Below, in pieces: positions 24,370-32,183 of a stretch of DNA of 64,000 bases; position 1 is the stretch's first letter; every line of letters starts with the position of its first letter. This DNA is from Streptomyces sp. SKN60 (lineage in GTDB: Bacteria; Actinomycetota; Actinomycetes; Streptomycetales; Streptomycetaceae): the NCBI RefSeq assembly GCF_026236535.1, contig NZ_JAHTMW010000012.1:62001-126000 (forward strand), given 5' to 3'. The notes under the pieces are model-generated. The model did no database searches, was not told where the DNA came from, and saw only the letters and a list, made by a program, of their open reading frames with translations. The translations under genes were made by a program, and so were the position numbers.

Positions 24370-24804
24370 ATGCTCTCGAACGTGCGTCTGCCCCGCTCCC
24401 CGTCCGGCTGGACCATGGGCGTCTTCGGCGTCCTCGCCGCGGCGCTCGGCGTGGTGGGCCTGGTCTCCCCCGACACCACGATCCGCCTCATGGGTCTGAC
24501 CCCGGTCCCCGGCGCGGACCGGGCGGCGGACGACCACACCCTGCTCTTCCTGACGGCCTCTTCCATGGCGGCCCTCAACATGGGCGTCTACTACGTCCTG
24601 GCGGCCCTGGCCGACTGGAAGGCCTTCTTCCGCTGGACGGTCCCTTTCCGCTTCCTCACCTTCTCGGTCTTCACGCTCGCCGTCCTCACCGACCGCGCCC
24701 CCGCCGGCTTCCTCGGCGTCGGCCTCTGGGAGGGCCTGGGCGCCCTGGTCACGGGCATCGCCCTGCGCGTCGAATCCCGGCGGGCGGCGCGGGTCACGGC
24801 CTGA
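24370..24804 (+). CDS. Small four-helix membrane protein
   Basis: 144 aa from the ATG at 24370. Four hydrophobic segments are visible (MGVFGVLAAALGVVGLVSP; LLFLTASSMAALNMGVYYVL; FRFLTFSVFTLAVLTD; GLWEGLGALVTGIAL), with a short basic C-terminal tail. No known motif. Its 3' end overlaps the convergent tetR gene by 11 bases. Close homologues are common in streptomycetes as unnamed integral membrane proteins. Function unknown. Confidence 0.8.
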   Translation: MLSNVRLPRSPSGWTMGVFGVLAAALGVVGLVSPDTTIRLMGLTPVPGADRAADDHTLLFLTASSMAALNMGVYYVLAALADWKAFFRWTVPFRFLTFSVFTLAVLTDRAPAGFLGVGLWEGLGALVTGIALRVESRRAARVTA

Positions 24805-25396
24805 GCAGGGCCTCCATGACCGCGTCGAGGTAGGCGGGGTCCGCCGGGACGGCGGACGGGGTCGCGTGGGCGAGCTGGGCGTGGCCCAGGTAGCTGGTGT
24901 AGGCGAGCAGGCCGCGGTGGCGGGCCTGCTCGGCGGGGAAGCCGAGCAGTTCGAAGAGGTGGGCGAGGTAGTTCACGCGGCGCTCGGTGACGCGGGTGAG
25001 GGCGGCCGCGAGCTCGGGGTGGTCGCCGGCGGCGAAGAGCCGTACCTCCAGGGGGTCCTCGGCGGCCATGGCGGTCGCACCGCGCAGCAGCGCGCCCAGG
25101 CGGGCGGCGGGGTCGGGTTCGGCGGCCTCCATGGCGCGGATGACGCGCTCGGTGGACCGCTCCTCCCAGCGCGCGAGGGCCGCGGCGACGAGCGCGTCGC
25201 GGTTGGCGAAGTGCCAGTAGAAGCTGCCCTTGGTGGTGCCCAGGCGGGCGGCGAGGGGTTCCACCGCGACCCCGGCGAGGCCTCGTTCGGCGAGCGCGGC
25301 GAGGGCCGCGTCCGCCCAGTCGTCGGCGGTGAGCCGCTTGCGGGCGCCGCGGCGCGCGGTGCGGGCCGGGGAGTCCGGGGCCGGGGTCTCGTGCAT
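24794..25396 (-). CDS. TetR family transcriptional regulator
   Basis: 200 aa from the ATG at 25396 (MHETPAPDSPART). An extension further upstream would run through the palindromic operator and is rejected. The TetR DNA-binding domain is KRLTADDWADAALAALAERG followed by GVAVEPLAARLGTTKGSFYWHFANRDALV (HTH with the canonical GSFYWHF). The C-terminal ligand/dimer domain is variable. It diverges from the SRPBCC/DUF2867 gene, and a perfect 18-bp palindrome begins 5 bases upstream of its start, so it should repress both genes. Confidence 0.92.
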   Translation of the reverse strand: MHETPAPDSPARTARRGARKRLTADDWADAALAALAERGLAGVAVEPLAARLGTTKGSFYWHFANRDALVAAALARWEERSTERVIRAMEAAEPDPAARLGALLRGATAMAAEDPLEVRLFAAGDHPELAAALTRVTERRVNYLAHLFELLGFPAEQARHRGLLAYTSYLGHAQLAHATPSAVPADPAYLDAVMEALLRP

Positions 25397-25400
25397 GTTT

Positions 25401-25418
25401 CCGTACGGTACCGTACGG
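25401..25418. promoter_or_regulatory. Perfect 18-bp palindrome, predicted TetR operator
   Basis: CCGTACGGTACCGTACGG is a perfect palindrome centred between 25409 and 25410, flanked by a looser ATGTT/AACAT pair (25395-25399, 25423-25427). It covers the gap between tetR (start 25396) and the divergent gene (start 25452), the usual position of an autoregulatory TetR site. Confidence 0.82.
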
Positions 25419-25451
25419 TTGGAACATACGCTCCCGTATGGAGGTCCGGTC

Positions 25452-26429
25452 ATGTCATCCGGAACGCGCACGGTACGCAACGTCCACCAGAGGGTCGTCG
25501 AGGCCCCCGCCGAGACCGTCGGCGCCCTCCTCGACCGGCTCTCCGCGCCGGACGACCCGCTCTTCCCGACCCCCGTCTGGCCCGCGATGGTGCTCGACCG
25601 GCCGCTCGGCGTCGGCGCCGACGGCGGCCACGGCCGGGTCCGCTACCGGGTCGGCGCCCACCAGCCCGGCCGCTCGGTCCGCTTCGACACCACCGGCGAC
25701 GGCCTCGGCAGCGGCTACCACCGCTTCGACGTCGAGCCGCTCGGTCCCGGCCGCTGCCGGATCTCCCACGTCCTCGAAGTGACCATGGGGGCCCGGGCGT
25801 TCGCCTTCTTCAAGCTGGCGATCGAGCCCGTGCACGACACGATGGTCGAGGAGGCCTTCGACAACGCCGAGCGGGCCGCGCTCGGCGGCGACCTGCCCCA
25901 CCCGCCGGCCCGCCGCCCGGTCCGCGCCCTCCTGGTCAACCGCCTGTTCTGGGCGCGCCCGGCCACCGTGCCCGTACCGCCGGAGGCCGCGCTGCTGCAC
26001 GCCGCCGTCCCGGCCCCCGACTACGCCGACGCCTACCGGATGCCGCTCCCGCCCGGCATGCCCCGGGGCCCGCTGGCCTGGCGGCAGGTGCTGCCGTTCC
26101 CGGTCCGCGGCGTGTCGGACACCGAGCTGATGCTCGGCGAGGACGCCTCGCACCTGGACTTCCGCGCCTCGGTGGTGATCGACGAGGACGCGGTGACCCT
26201 GGCCACCGCCGTACGGCTGCACAACGCGCGCGGCCGGCTCTACTTCGCGGTCGTCCGCCGCGTCCACCCCCTGCTGACCCGGCTGATCCTGCGCCGGGCG
26301 CACCGCCGTATCGCCTTCGGCGCCCGCCCGGCCGGCGAGCGCAACCGGGTCCCGGCCGGGGATCAGCGCAGCCCGGCCAGCGCCTCCCGGACCTCCGCCA
26401 GGTCGGCGTCGGACGCCAGGCCCGCGTGA
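25452..26429 (+). CDS. SRPBCC-like plus DUF2867-like protein, TetR controlled
   Basis: 325 aa from the ATG at 25452. The N-terminal half (about 1-145) looks like an SRPBCC lipid-binding fold (VEAPAETVGALLDRL, GRVRYRVGAHQPGRSVRFDTTGD, RCRISHVLEVTMGARAFAFFK). The C-terminal half (about 165-290) resembles DUF2867: DAYRMPLPPGMP, LGEDASHLDFRASVVIDED, VRLHNARGRLYFAVVRRVHPLLTRLILRRAH. The last ~35 residues are low-complexity and overlap the convergent gene by 67 bases, so the true C-terminus may be shorter if a frame error exists. No catalytic motif is recognised. A role in hydrophobic-ligand handling under TetR control is inference. Confidence 0.8.
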   Translation: MSSGTRTVRNVHQRVVEAPAETVGALLDRLSAPDDPLFPTPVWPAMVLDRPLGVGADGGHGRVRYRVGAHQPGRSVRFDTTGDGLGSGYHRFDVEPLGPGRCRISHVLEVTMGARAFAFFKLAIEPVHDTMVEEAFDNAERAALGGDLPHPPARRPVRALLVNRLFWARPATVPVPPEAALLHAAVPAPDYADAYRMPLPPGMPRGPLAWRQVLPFPVRGVSDTELMLGEDASHLDFRASVVIDEDAVTLATAVRLHNARGRLYFAVVRRVHPLLTRLILRRAHRRIAFGARPAGERNRVPAGDQRSPASASRTSARSASDARPA

Positions 26430-27511
26430 TACAGGCTCAGTTCCGTGGCTCCCTGGTCCGCCGCCCGGCGGGCGTCCGCGGCCAGGGTGCCCGGTGAGCC
26501 GCCCATCCCGCCCACGACGGTGAGGTTCGCGGCGACGACCGTCCCCACACGCGCGTGGGCCGCGAAAGCGGCCACGTGCGGCGCCGGGGTCACCACGCCG
26601 TCGGCGACGGCGAGGACCTGGGCCGGGTCGGTGCCGGCGTTGGCGCCGCAGTGGTACGGGACGGGGTCGGCGTGCAGCAGAACCCGGTAGCCGGGCGGGG
26701 CGGCGGCCCGGACGGCGGCGACGGCGGCCTCCTGGAGGGTGCGGGCGGCGGCGAGGCGCCAGGCGAGGGCGGCGTCCGCGAGCGGGGCCGGGAGCGGTGC
26801 GGCGGATTCGCCGCGCCAGACCGGCTCCAGGGCGGCGCGGACCGCCGCGGCGAGCTCGTCCGGGTCGGCGCCCCGCTTGCCGTACCCCTCCCGGCAGGAG
26901 GGGCAGAAGCACAGCGACATCAGGTACTGGGCGCCGGCGTCGAGCGGGACGCCGGCGGTCTTGTCGTGGGCGTGCAGATGGGCCAGGCCGTACCAGCCGC
27001 AGGACTCCAGCTCGGTGCCGGCCGCCCCGGGCCGTACCGCCGCCTCGGCCGCGAGGTCCGTCAGGAAGGCGCGCACGGCGTCCTGGCCGATGCAGGGCGC
27101 CCAGGGGTAGGCGTCGCCGTACGCGTTGACCACGGAGGTCTCCGGATGCTCGGCGCCGAGCCGGGAGTTGTGCGCGAGGACCACCCAGCTGTGCAGCGCG
27201 AGACCCGTGTCGGCCAGGGCGTCGGCGGCCGCTCCGAAGGCGTCGCCGGGGGCCCAGTCCCCCGCCGGGTACGGGGCGAGGGCGCGGCCCCGCCAGCGCG
27301 CCGGGTCCGGCGGGTAAAGCACGGCGGCGTGCCCGGCGGTGACGATCCGGTGGCGGGGGTGGCGCGGGGTCAGGGCGCGGGTGGAGTGGTAGGCGGCGGC
27401 CAGGGTGATCCGGTCGAGGCCGAGCGCGGCGAGCCGGCCGGGGGCGGCGGGGTCGCCGGTGACGTCCCAGGGGTAGAGGAAGGCGCCGGTCCTCGGCGCG
27501 CCCGCTCTCAC
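26363..27511 (-). CDS. Uncharacterised protein coupled to kdgD (possible TIM-barrel glycoside-hydrolase-like)
   Basis: 382 aa from a GTG at 27511 that overlaps the kdgD stop codon (GTGA), so it is translationally coupled to 5-dehydro-4-deoxyglucarate dehydratase. I do not recognise a named family. The pattern of a beta-strand start (TGAFLYPWDVTGD; LGLDRITLAAAYHSTRAL), LALHSWVVLAHNSRLG, ELESCGWYGLAHLHAHDK and a cysteine cluster LCFCPSCREGYGKRG recalls uncharacterised TIM-barrel hydrolase-like proteins that carry a C-x-x-C near the barrel's end. No signal peptide, so it is cytoplasmic. Its operon partner suggests a role in uronate or aldarate metabolism; the activity is not assigned. The 3' end overlaps the convergent gene by 67 bases. 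Confidence 0.78.
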   Translation of the reverse strand: MRAGAPRTGAFLYPWDVTGDPAAPGRLAALGLDRITLAAAYHSTRALTPRHPRHRIVTAGHAAVLYPPDPARWRGRALAPYPAGDWAPGDAFGAAADALADTGLALHSWVVLAHNSRLGAEHPETSVVNAYGDAYPWAPCIGQDAVRAFLTDLAAEAAVRPGAAGTELESCGWYGLAHLHAHDKTAGVPLDAGAQYLMSLCFCPSCREGYGKRGADPDELAAAVRAALEPVWRGESAAPLPAPLADAALAWRLAAARTLQEAAVAAVRAAAPPGYRVLLHADPVPYHCGANAGTDPAQVLAVADGVVTPAPHVAAFAAHARVGTVVAANLTVVGGMGGSPGTLAADARRAADQGATELSLYHAGLASDADLAEVREALAGLR

Positions 27512-28440
27512 CGGGCCCCCTCGGCGAGTGCGGCCCGGCCGCGGTCGAGGATCGCGGCGAGCTCCTTCAGATGCTCGGGGTGCGGCTCGCTCAGCGGCGG
27601 GCGGACCTCGCCGACGTCCAGACCGTTCATCCGGACCGCCGCCTTGACCAGGGAGACGGCGTAGCCGCGGCCGCGCGAGCGCAGTTCGACGAGCGGGCGG
27701 TAGAAGGCGTCGATGAGGCGCTCGGCGGTGGCGTCGTCGCCGGTGGTCAGCGCGCGGTGGAAGGCGAGGGCGAGGTCGGGGGCGAAGCAGAAGACGGCGG
27801 AGGAGTAGAGGCTGACGCCGATGCCCCGGTAGGCGAGGCCGGTGAGCTCGGCAGTGGGCAGGCCGTTGAAGTAGCGCAGGCCGAGGCCGGCGGAGCGGAC
27901 GGCGCTGACGATCCGCTGCATCAGGTCGAGGTCGCCGTAGCCGTCCTTGAGGCCGATGACGCCGGGGGTGCGGGCGAGCGCGACGGCCGTGTCGGGGGTG
28001 AGGATCGCGTTGTCGCGCTGGTAGACGATGACGTCGAGCCGGGTGGCGGCGGCGAGTTCGGTGTAGTGGCGGAGCAGTCCGGCCTGGTCGGCGACGACGA
28101 GGTACGGGGGCATGGCGAGCAGTCCGTCGGCGCCGGCCTCCTCGGCGAGCCGGGCGTAGCGGATCGCGAGGGCGGTGCCGTAGCCCGCGCCGGCGAGCAC
28201 GGGAACCCGGCCGGCGGCCTCGTCGACGGCGGCGGCCACGCAGTCGCGGAACTCCTCGGGGGTCAGGGCGTGGAACTCGCCGGTGCCGCAGCAGGCGAAG
28301 ACGGCGCCCGCGCCGGCGTCGATCCCGGCGCGCACATGGGCGCGGAAGACGTCGAGGTCGACGGCGCCGTCCGGACCGAAGGCGGTGACGGGGAAGAAGA
28401 GCAGTCCGTCGAGCCGGTCGGCGAGCGGGGGTGTGGTCAC
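27508..28440 (-). CDS. kdgD: 5-dehydro-4-deoxyglucarate dehydratase
   Basis: 310 aa from the GTG at 28440, preceded by AGGGAG at 5-base spacing; the in-frame GTG at 28446 overlaps that RBS and is less likely. It belongs to the DHDPS/NAL class I aldolase-like family. The N-terminus DGLLFFPVTAFGPDGAVDLD and ACCGTGEFHALTPEEF match the KDG dehydratase branch, and the Schiff-base lysine is in TPGVIGLKDGYGD, with the Tyr of VIVYQRDNAILT. It converts 5-dehydro-4-deoxy-D-glucarate to 2,5-dioxopentanoate (alpha-ketoglutarate semialdehyde), CO2 and water. It diverges from uronate dehydrogenase, which supplies the pathway upstream, and the semialdehyde dehydrogenase at 16631-18115 would take its product. 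Confidence 0.9.
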   Translation of the reverse strand: MTTPPLADRLDGLLFFPVTAFGPDGAVDLDVFRAHVRAGIDAGAGAVFACCGTGEFHALTPEEFRDCVAAAVDEAAGRVPVLAGAGYGTALAIRYARLAEEAGADGLLAMPPYLVVADQAGLLRHYTELAAATRLDVIVYQRDNAILTPDTAVALARTPGVIGLKDGYGDLDLMQRIVSAVRSAGLGLRYFNGLPTAELTGLAYRGIGVSLYSSAVFCFAPDLALAFHRALTTGDDATAERLIDAFYRPLVELRSRGRGYAVSLVKAAVRMNGLDVGEVRPPLSEPHPEHLKELAAILDRGRAALAEGAR

Positions 28441-28454
28441 GGGCACTCCCTGTG

Positions 28455-28483
28455 GTACGGATTCCGTACAAGATGCTGTACAG
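28455..28483. promoter_or_regulatory. Overlapping palindromes upstream of kdgD
   Basis: GTACGGATTCCGTAC (28455-28469) is a perfect 15-base palindrome. It overlaps a second dyad, GTACA-N6-TGTAC (28466-28481), whose right half lies inside the palindrome CTGTACAG (28476-28483). They sit 15-43 bases upstream of the kdgD start and are probable repressor sites for the leftward promoter. Confidence 0.65.
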
Positions 28484-28503
28484 GATTCTGACTACCGTCC
28501 ATA

Positions 28504-28606
28504 TTCTTGAACAGCAGCACGCTAAGGCAGCTCCAATGGAGCGGTCAAGAAGCGAAATCCCTTTACTGGCGGCGTTCTTGACGCTGCGACCGGCAGTATC
28601 TAGCGT
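28504..28606 (+). promoter_or_regulatory. udh promoter with three TTCTTGA motifs
   Basis: TTGACG (28578-28583), a 17-base spacer and TAGCGT (28601-28606) form a good vegetative-type promoter, putting transcription initiation near 28613. The motif TTCTTGA(A/C) occurs at 28504-28511, inverted at 28544-28551 and again at 28575-28582, where it overlaps the -35 box. The last two form a perfect 8-bp inverted repeat. This looks like an operator set for a sugar-acid-responsive regulator. Confidence 0.65.
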
Positions 28607-28656
28607 GACGGGCCTTCCACATGCGTGAATACGGTCTACGGACGGAGATCACTCCC

Positions 28657-29469
28657 TTGAACCCCGCACCCCGCACCGTCCTGCTCACCGGGGCCGCCGG
28701 CGGCGTCGGCACCCTCATGCGCGAACTGCTGCCCGCGTACGGCTACACGATCCGGTCGCTCGACATGGTCCCGGTCCCCGGCGCGCCGGACGCGATCCTC
28801 GCCGACCTCGCCGACCGCGCGGCGCTGCGGGAGGCCGTGCGCGGTGTCGACGCCGTGATCCACCTCGCCGGGATCTCCCTGGAGGCCGACTTCGACAAGA
28901 TCGTCGCGGCCAACATCGTGGGTCTCCAGCACCTCTACGAGGCGGTGCGGGAGGAGGGCGTCCCCCGGGTCCTCTTCGCGTCCAGCAACCACGCCGTCGG
29001 CTTCACGCCCCGGCCGCGCCCCGGCGAGCCGCCGCTCCCGGTCGACATCCCGCACCGGCCCGACACCCACTACGGCCTGTCCAAGGCCTTCGGCGAGGAC
29101 CTGGCGCAGTTCTACTGGGACAAGCACGGCGTCGAGACCGTCTCGGTGCGGATCGGCTCCTGCTTCCCCGAGCCCACCTCGGTGCGGATGCTGTCCCTGT
29201 GGCTCAGCCCCGGCGACTGCGCGCGGCTGTTCCACGCGGCGCTCACCGCGCCCGGGGTCGGCCACACCGTGGTCTACGGCGCCTCCGCCAACACCCGCGA
29301 GTGGTGGGACCTCTCCTCGGCCCGGGCGCTCGGCTACGAGCCGAAGGACGACTCCGAAGCCTGGGCCGAGAAGATCGTCTCGGAGCACGGGCTGCCGGCC
29401 CCCGGCAGCGCCGACGACCGCTATCTGGGCGGCCACTTCTGCGAGAACCCGCCGCGCTGGCCGCACTGA
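28657..29469 (+). CDS. udh: Uronate dehydrogenase (NAD+-dependent, SDR/epimerase fold)
   Basis: 270 aa from the TTG at 28657, with GGAG upstream; this start begins at the Rossmann strand as in known uronate dehydrogenases. The ATG at 28621 would add 12 residues but lies only about 8 bases after the predicted transcription start. The NAD-binding motif is LLTGAAGGVGTLM, the active-site Ser and Tyr-x3-Lys are in LFASSNHAVG and THYGLSKAFGED, and the C-terminal VYGASANTREWWDLSSARALGY matches Agrobacterium Udh-type enzymes. It oxidises D-galacturonate or D-glucuronate to the aldarolactone. kdgD lies divergently next to it. The intermediate lactonase and aldarate dehydratase are not seen in the window. 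Confidence 0.87.
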   Translation: MNPAPRTVLLTGAAGGVGTLMRELLPAYGYTIRSLDMVPVPGAPDAILADLADRAALREAVRGVDAVIHLAGISLEADFDKIVAANIVGLQHLYEAVREEGVPRVLFASSNHAVGFTPRPRPGEPPLPVDIPHRPDTHYGLSKAFGEDLAQFYWDKHGVETVSVRIGSCFPEPTSVRMLSLWLSPGDCARLFHAALTAPGVGHTVVYGASANTREWWDLSSARALGYEPKDDSEAWAEKIVSEHGLPAPGSADDRYLGGHFCENPPRWPH

Positions 29470-29534
29470 GGCCGAGCGGGGAGAACACAGGCCCGGCCGG
29501 ACTATGCGGGGGAGCCGGCCGGGACCCGGATCGA

Positions 29535-29558
29535 CGCGGGCGACGCATGACGCCCGCG
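29535..29558 (+). terminator. Hairpin downstream of udh
   Basis: CGCGGGCG (29535-29542) and CGCCCGCG (29551-29558) form a perfect 8-bp stem with an 8-base loop in the 198-base gap between the convergent udh and araC-type genes. I see no gene in that gap. Confidence 0.6.
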
Positions 29559-29667
29559 GACGGAACCGACGATACGTTTCGGTCAAGATCGCCGCGATCC
29601 GCGGAGCGCGGCAACTGTCCGCAAAACGCGACGTGTTCGCATGCCGGACACCCGAGGGGTCCTGGGC

Positions 29668-30651
29668 TCAGCCGCGCAGGGTGCGCGAGGGCGTCTCGCC
29701 GTACCGGGCCCGGTACTGGGCCGCGAAGCGGCCCGGGTGGGTGAAGCCCCAGCGCCAGGCCACCTCGCCGACGCTCAGCCCGTCCGGGTCGCCCGCCCGG
29801 AGCTCCTCGTGGACCCGCTCCAGGCGCACCTCGCGCACGTACGCCATCGGCGACATCCCCACGTACTGCCGGAAGGACTCCTGGAGTCGGCGCACGCTCA
29901 CCCGGGCGAGGGCCGCGAGCTCGGAGGTGGTGAAGGGGTGCTCGGGGCGGGCCCGCACCGCGTCCGTGGCCCGCTTCACCGGCGCGGGCCTGACCGGTCC
30001 CGCGGGGTCCGCGAGCTCGTCCCGCCAGGGGTGCTCGGCGGCCAGCAGCAGCCCGTTGAGCAGCGCCTCCTGGAGCGGCCGTGACACCAGCTCGTGGGTG
30101 GCGAGCCCGTCCCCGGCGAGCGCCCCGGCGGCCACCTGCCGGGCGAAGGTCACCCAGCTCAGTCCGGGCCCCCGGGTGATGTCGAGGCGCGGCTCGAAGA
30201 CCAGCCTGCGGTCCGGGGAGCGCCCGAGCAGCCCCGCCAGGCGGTCCCGCAGCGCCGCCGCGTCGATCTTGACCGAAAGCGTGCGGCAGTCCCCGCTCCA
30301 GCGGTCGAGACAGGTGTCGCCCGACGGGTCGAGCAGCACCGCCTCCTCAGGGGTGGCGAGCAGCCGCCGCCCGCTCCGGCCCTGGCGCAGCTCCATGGTG
30401 CCGCTCTGCGGGGCGTTGAGATGGAAGGCGCCGAGCTCGCCGAAGCGCATCCGGACGTCGGCCCCGCAGCCGAGGTCGCCGATCATCAGCGGACCGAGGC
30501 CGACGGTGTCGAAGCGGGCCGCGAAGGGCCGGCCGCGCGTGTCGATCACATCCATGAAGTTGGCGTAATAGCGCGCGTCGATCTCCTCGCGCGCCTCGTC
30601 CACGTCCCGCGTCCGGAAAGAGCTCCCACCCACGTTCGAAAGAATATTCAT
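29668..30651 (-). CDS. AraC family transcriptional regulator
   Basis: 327 aa from the ATG at 30651. The N-terminal half is an AraC-binding-like sensor domain (YYANFMDVIDTRGRPFAARF; FGELGAFHLNAPQSGTMELR). The C-terminal half carries the double helix-turn-helix: FTTSELAALARVSVRRLQES, then FRQYVGMSPMAYVREVRLERV and VGEVAWRWGFTHPGRFAAQY. Its start codon nearly abuts a possible upstream ATG (30652) of the divergent small gene, so the two promoters must overlap. Target genes are unknown; udh is its convergent neighbour. Confidence 0.92.
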   Translation of the reverse strand: MNILSNVGGSSFRTRDVDEAREEIDARYYANFMDVIDTRGRPFAARFDTVGLGPLMIGDLGCGADVRMRFGELGAFHLNAPQSGTMELRQGRSGRRLLATPEEAVLLDPSGDTCLDRWSGDCRTLSVKIDAAALRDRLAGLLGRSPDRRLVFEPRLDITRGPGLSWVTFARQVAAGALAGDGLATHELVSRPLQEALLNGLLLAAEHPWRDELADPAGPVRPAPVKRATDAVRARPEHPFTTSELAALARVSVRRLQESFRQYVGMSPMAYVREVRLERVHEELRAGDPDGLSVGEVAWRWGFTHPGRFAAQYRARYGETPSRTLRG

Positions 30652-30687
30652 ATGACGGACGTGACCGGGAACGGGAGGATGCCGGTC

Positions 30688-30927
30688 ATGCCACCACCAC
30701 GGGGATTCACGTACGAGCAGCACACCGACGGCACGGTCGTCGTCGTCCATCACGGGCGGACCGCCGCCACCCTGCGCGGCGCCCGCGCGCAGAAGTTCCT
30801 GGCCGAGGTCGAGTCCGGGGACCAACAGCTGGTGATGGCGCGCTGGACCGGCGCGTACAAGATCGGCAACGAGCGGACGGCCCGGAACCACCCGCGTAAT
30901 CAAGGTGGCCGAACCCGGGGAAGGTAA
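30688..30927 (+). CDS. Conserved small hypothetical protein (79 aa)
   Basis: 79 aa from the ATG at 30688, with GGGAGG nine bases upstream; the ATG at 30652 would add 12 residues but would start almost on the araC start codon. The sequence is basic at the C-terminus (ARWTGAYKIGNERTARNHPR), a pattern I recall from small streptomycete proteins of unknown function. No membrane segment or signal peptide. It lies between a divergent AraC regulator and a TerD protein in the same orientation (36-base gap to the next start). Confidence 0.72.
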   Translation: MPPPRGFTYEQHTDGTVVVVHHGRTAATLRGARAQKFLAEVESGDQQLVMARWTGAYKIGNERTARNHPRNQGGRTRGR

Positions 30928-30963
30928 GGGAACGGCAAAGGCGTCTCGTTCGTTACCCCGGTC

Positions 30964-32154
30964 ATGACCGCTATGACCCCCGGCTCGAACATCCCTCTCA
31001 CCGTCGCGCGCGTGGCGGTGGACGTCGCCGCCCCGGTGCGGCTCGACGTCTCGGGCCTGCTGCTCGGCGCCGACGGCAAGGTGCGCTCCGACGACGACTT
31101 CATCTTCTACAACCAGCCCGCCGGCCCCGGTGTCACCTACCGCTCGGGCGGCGGCGCCGCGCCGGACGCCATCCTGGTGGACACCGCCGCCGTGCCGGCC
31201 GGCATCGAGAAGATCGTCGTGACCGCGAGCCCGGACGCGGCCGGCCAGACCTTCCAGGGCATCGAGCCCACCGCGACCCTGCGCAACGCCGACGACGGCA
31301 GCGTGCTCGCCACCTTCACGCCGCCGCGGCTCGCCACCGAGACGGCGCTCGTGGTCATGGAGATCTATCTGCGCAACGGGCAGTGGAAGGCCCGCGCGGT
31401 CGGCCAGGGGTACGCGAACGGGCTGGCCGGGATCGCCACCGACTTCGGCGTGAGCGTGGACGAGGAGCCGACCCCGGCGCCCGCCGCCGCTCCGGCCGCG
31501 CCGGTCAGCGCTCCCCCGATGCCCGCCGCCCCGCCGGCGGCTCCCCCGGCCCCGCCCGCGCCGCCCGCCGGCGGCGGGAAGATCAACCTGGACAAGGGCC
31601 GGGTCAGCCTCCAGAAGAACCAGACGGTGTCCCTGGTCAAGGGCGGCCGCCCGCTGCTCTCCCAGGTGAAGATGGGCCTGGGCTGGGAGCCGGCCTACCG
31701 CGGCAAGGACATCGACCTCGACGCCTCCGTCATCGCCTACGGCCCGCAGCGCAACCACATCGACAGCTGCTACTTCGGCAAGCTGTCGATCCTCAACGGC
31801 GCGATCAAGCACTCCGGCGACAACCTGACCGGCGAGGGCGCGGGCGACGACGAGGTGATCGTGGTCGACCTGGGCCGGCTGCCCGCCGACACCACCGGCC
31901 TGGTCTTCACCGTCAACTCCTTCTCCGGCCAGAAGTTCACCGAGGTCGCCAAGGCCTACTGCCGGCTCATCGACGCCGCCAGCGGCGAGGAGCTGGTCCG
32001 CTTCGACCTGACCACCGCCGAGCCGCAGACCGGCGTGATGATGGCCAAGCTCATCAAGCAGTTCTCCGGCGAGTGGGAGATGACGGCGATGGGCGAGTTC
32101 GTGAAGTCCCGCACCGTGCGGGGCATGGTGAAGCCCGCGGCCCAGGCGCTCTGA
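30964..32154 (+). CDS. TerD family protein with two TerD domains
   Basis: 396 aa. The first TerD domain (about 1-175) contains the calcium-site-like DGKVRSDDDFIFYNQP. A Pro/Ala linker (about 178-213) follows, then a second, divergent TerD domain (LDKGRVSLQKNQTVSLVKGG; GKDIDLDASVIAYG; VIVVDLGRLPADTTGLVF). TerD proteins belong to the tellurite-resistance/stress-response systems and bind Ca2+; in streptomycetes they affect development. No other ter genes (terB, terC, terE or terF) are adjacent, so this is a solitary paralogue. Cytoplasmic, no signal peptide. Confidence 0.9.
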   Translation: MTAMTPGSNIPLTVARVAVDVAAPVRLDVSGLLLGADGKVRSDDDFIFYNQPAGPGVTYRSGGGAAPDAILVDTAAVPAGIEKIVVTASPDAAGQTFQGIEPTATLRNADDGSVLATFTPPRLATETALVVMEIYLRNGQWKARAVGQGYANGLAGIATDFGVSVDEEPTPAPAAAPAAPVSAPPMPAAPPAAPPAPPAPPAGGGKINLDKGRVSLQKNQTVSLVKGGRPLLSQVKMGLGWEPAYRGKDIDLDASVIAYGPQRNHIDSCYFGKLSILNGAIKHSGDNLTGEGAGDDEVIVVDLGRLPADTTGLVFTVNSFSGQKFTEVAKAYCRLIDAASGEELVRFDLTTAEPQTGVMMAKLIKQFSGEWEMTAMGEFVKSRTVRGMVKPAAQAL

Positions 32155-32183
32155 GCCGCGGTGCTCCCCGTGTGCGGACGGCG

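Noticed and set aside
30900..30963. Short hairpin before terD as a regulatory RNA
   Set aside because: Only weak, imperfect pairing with no conserved shape; probably ordinary leader sequence.
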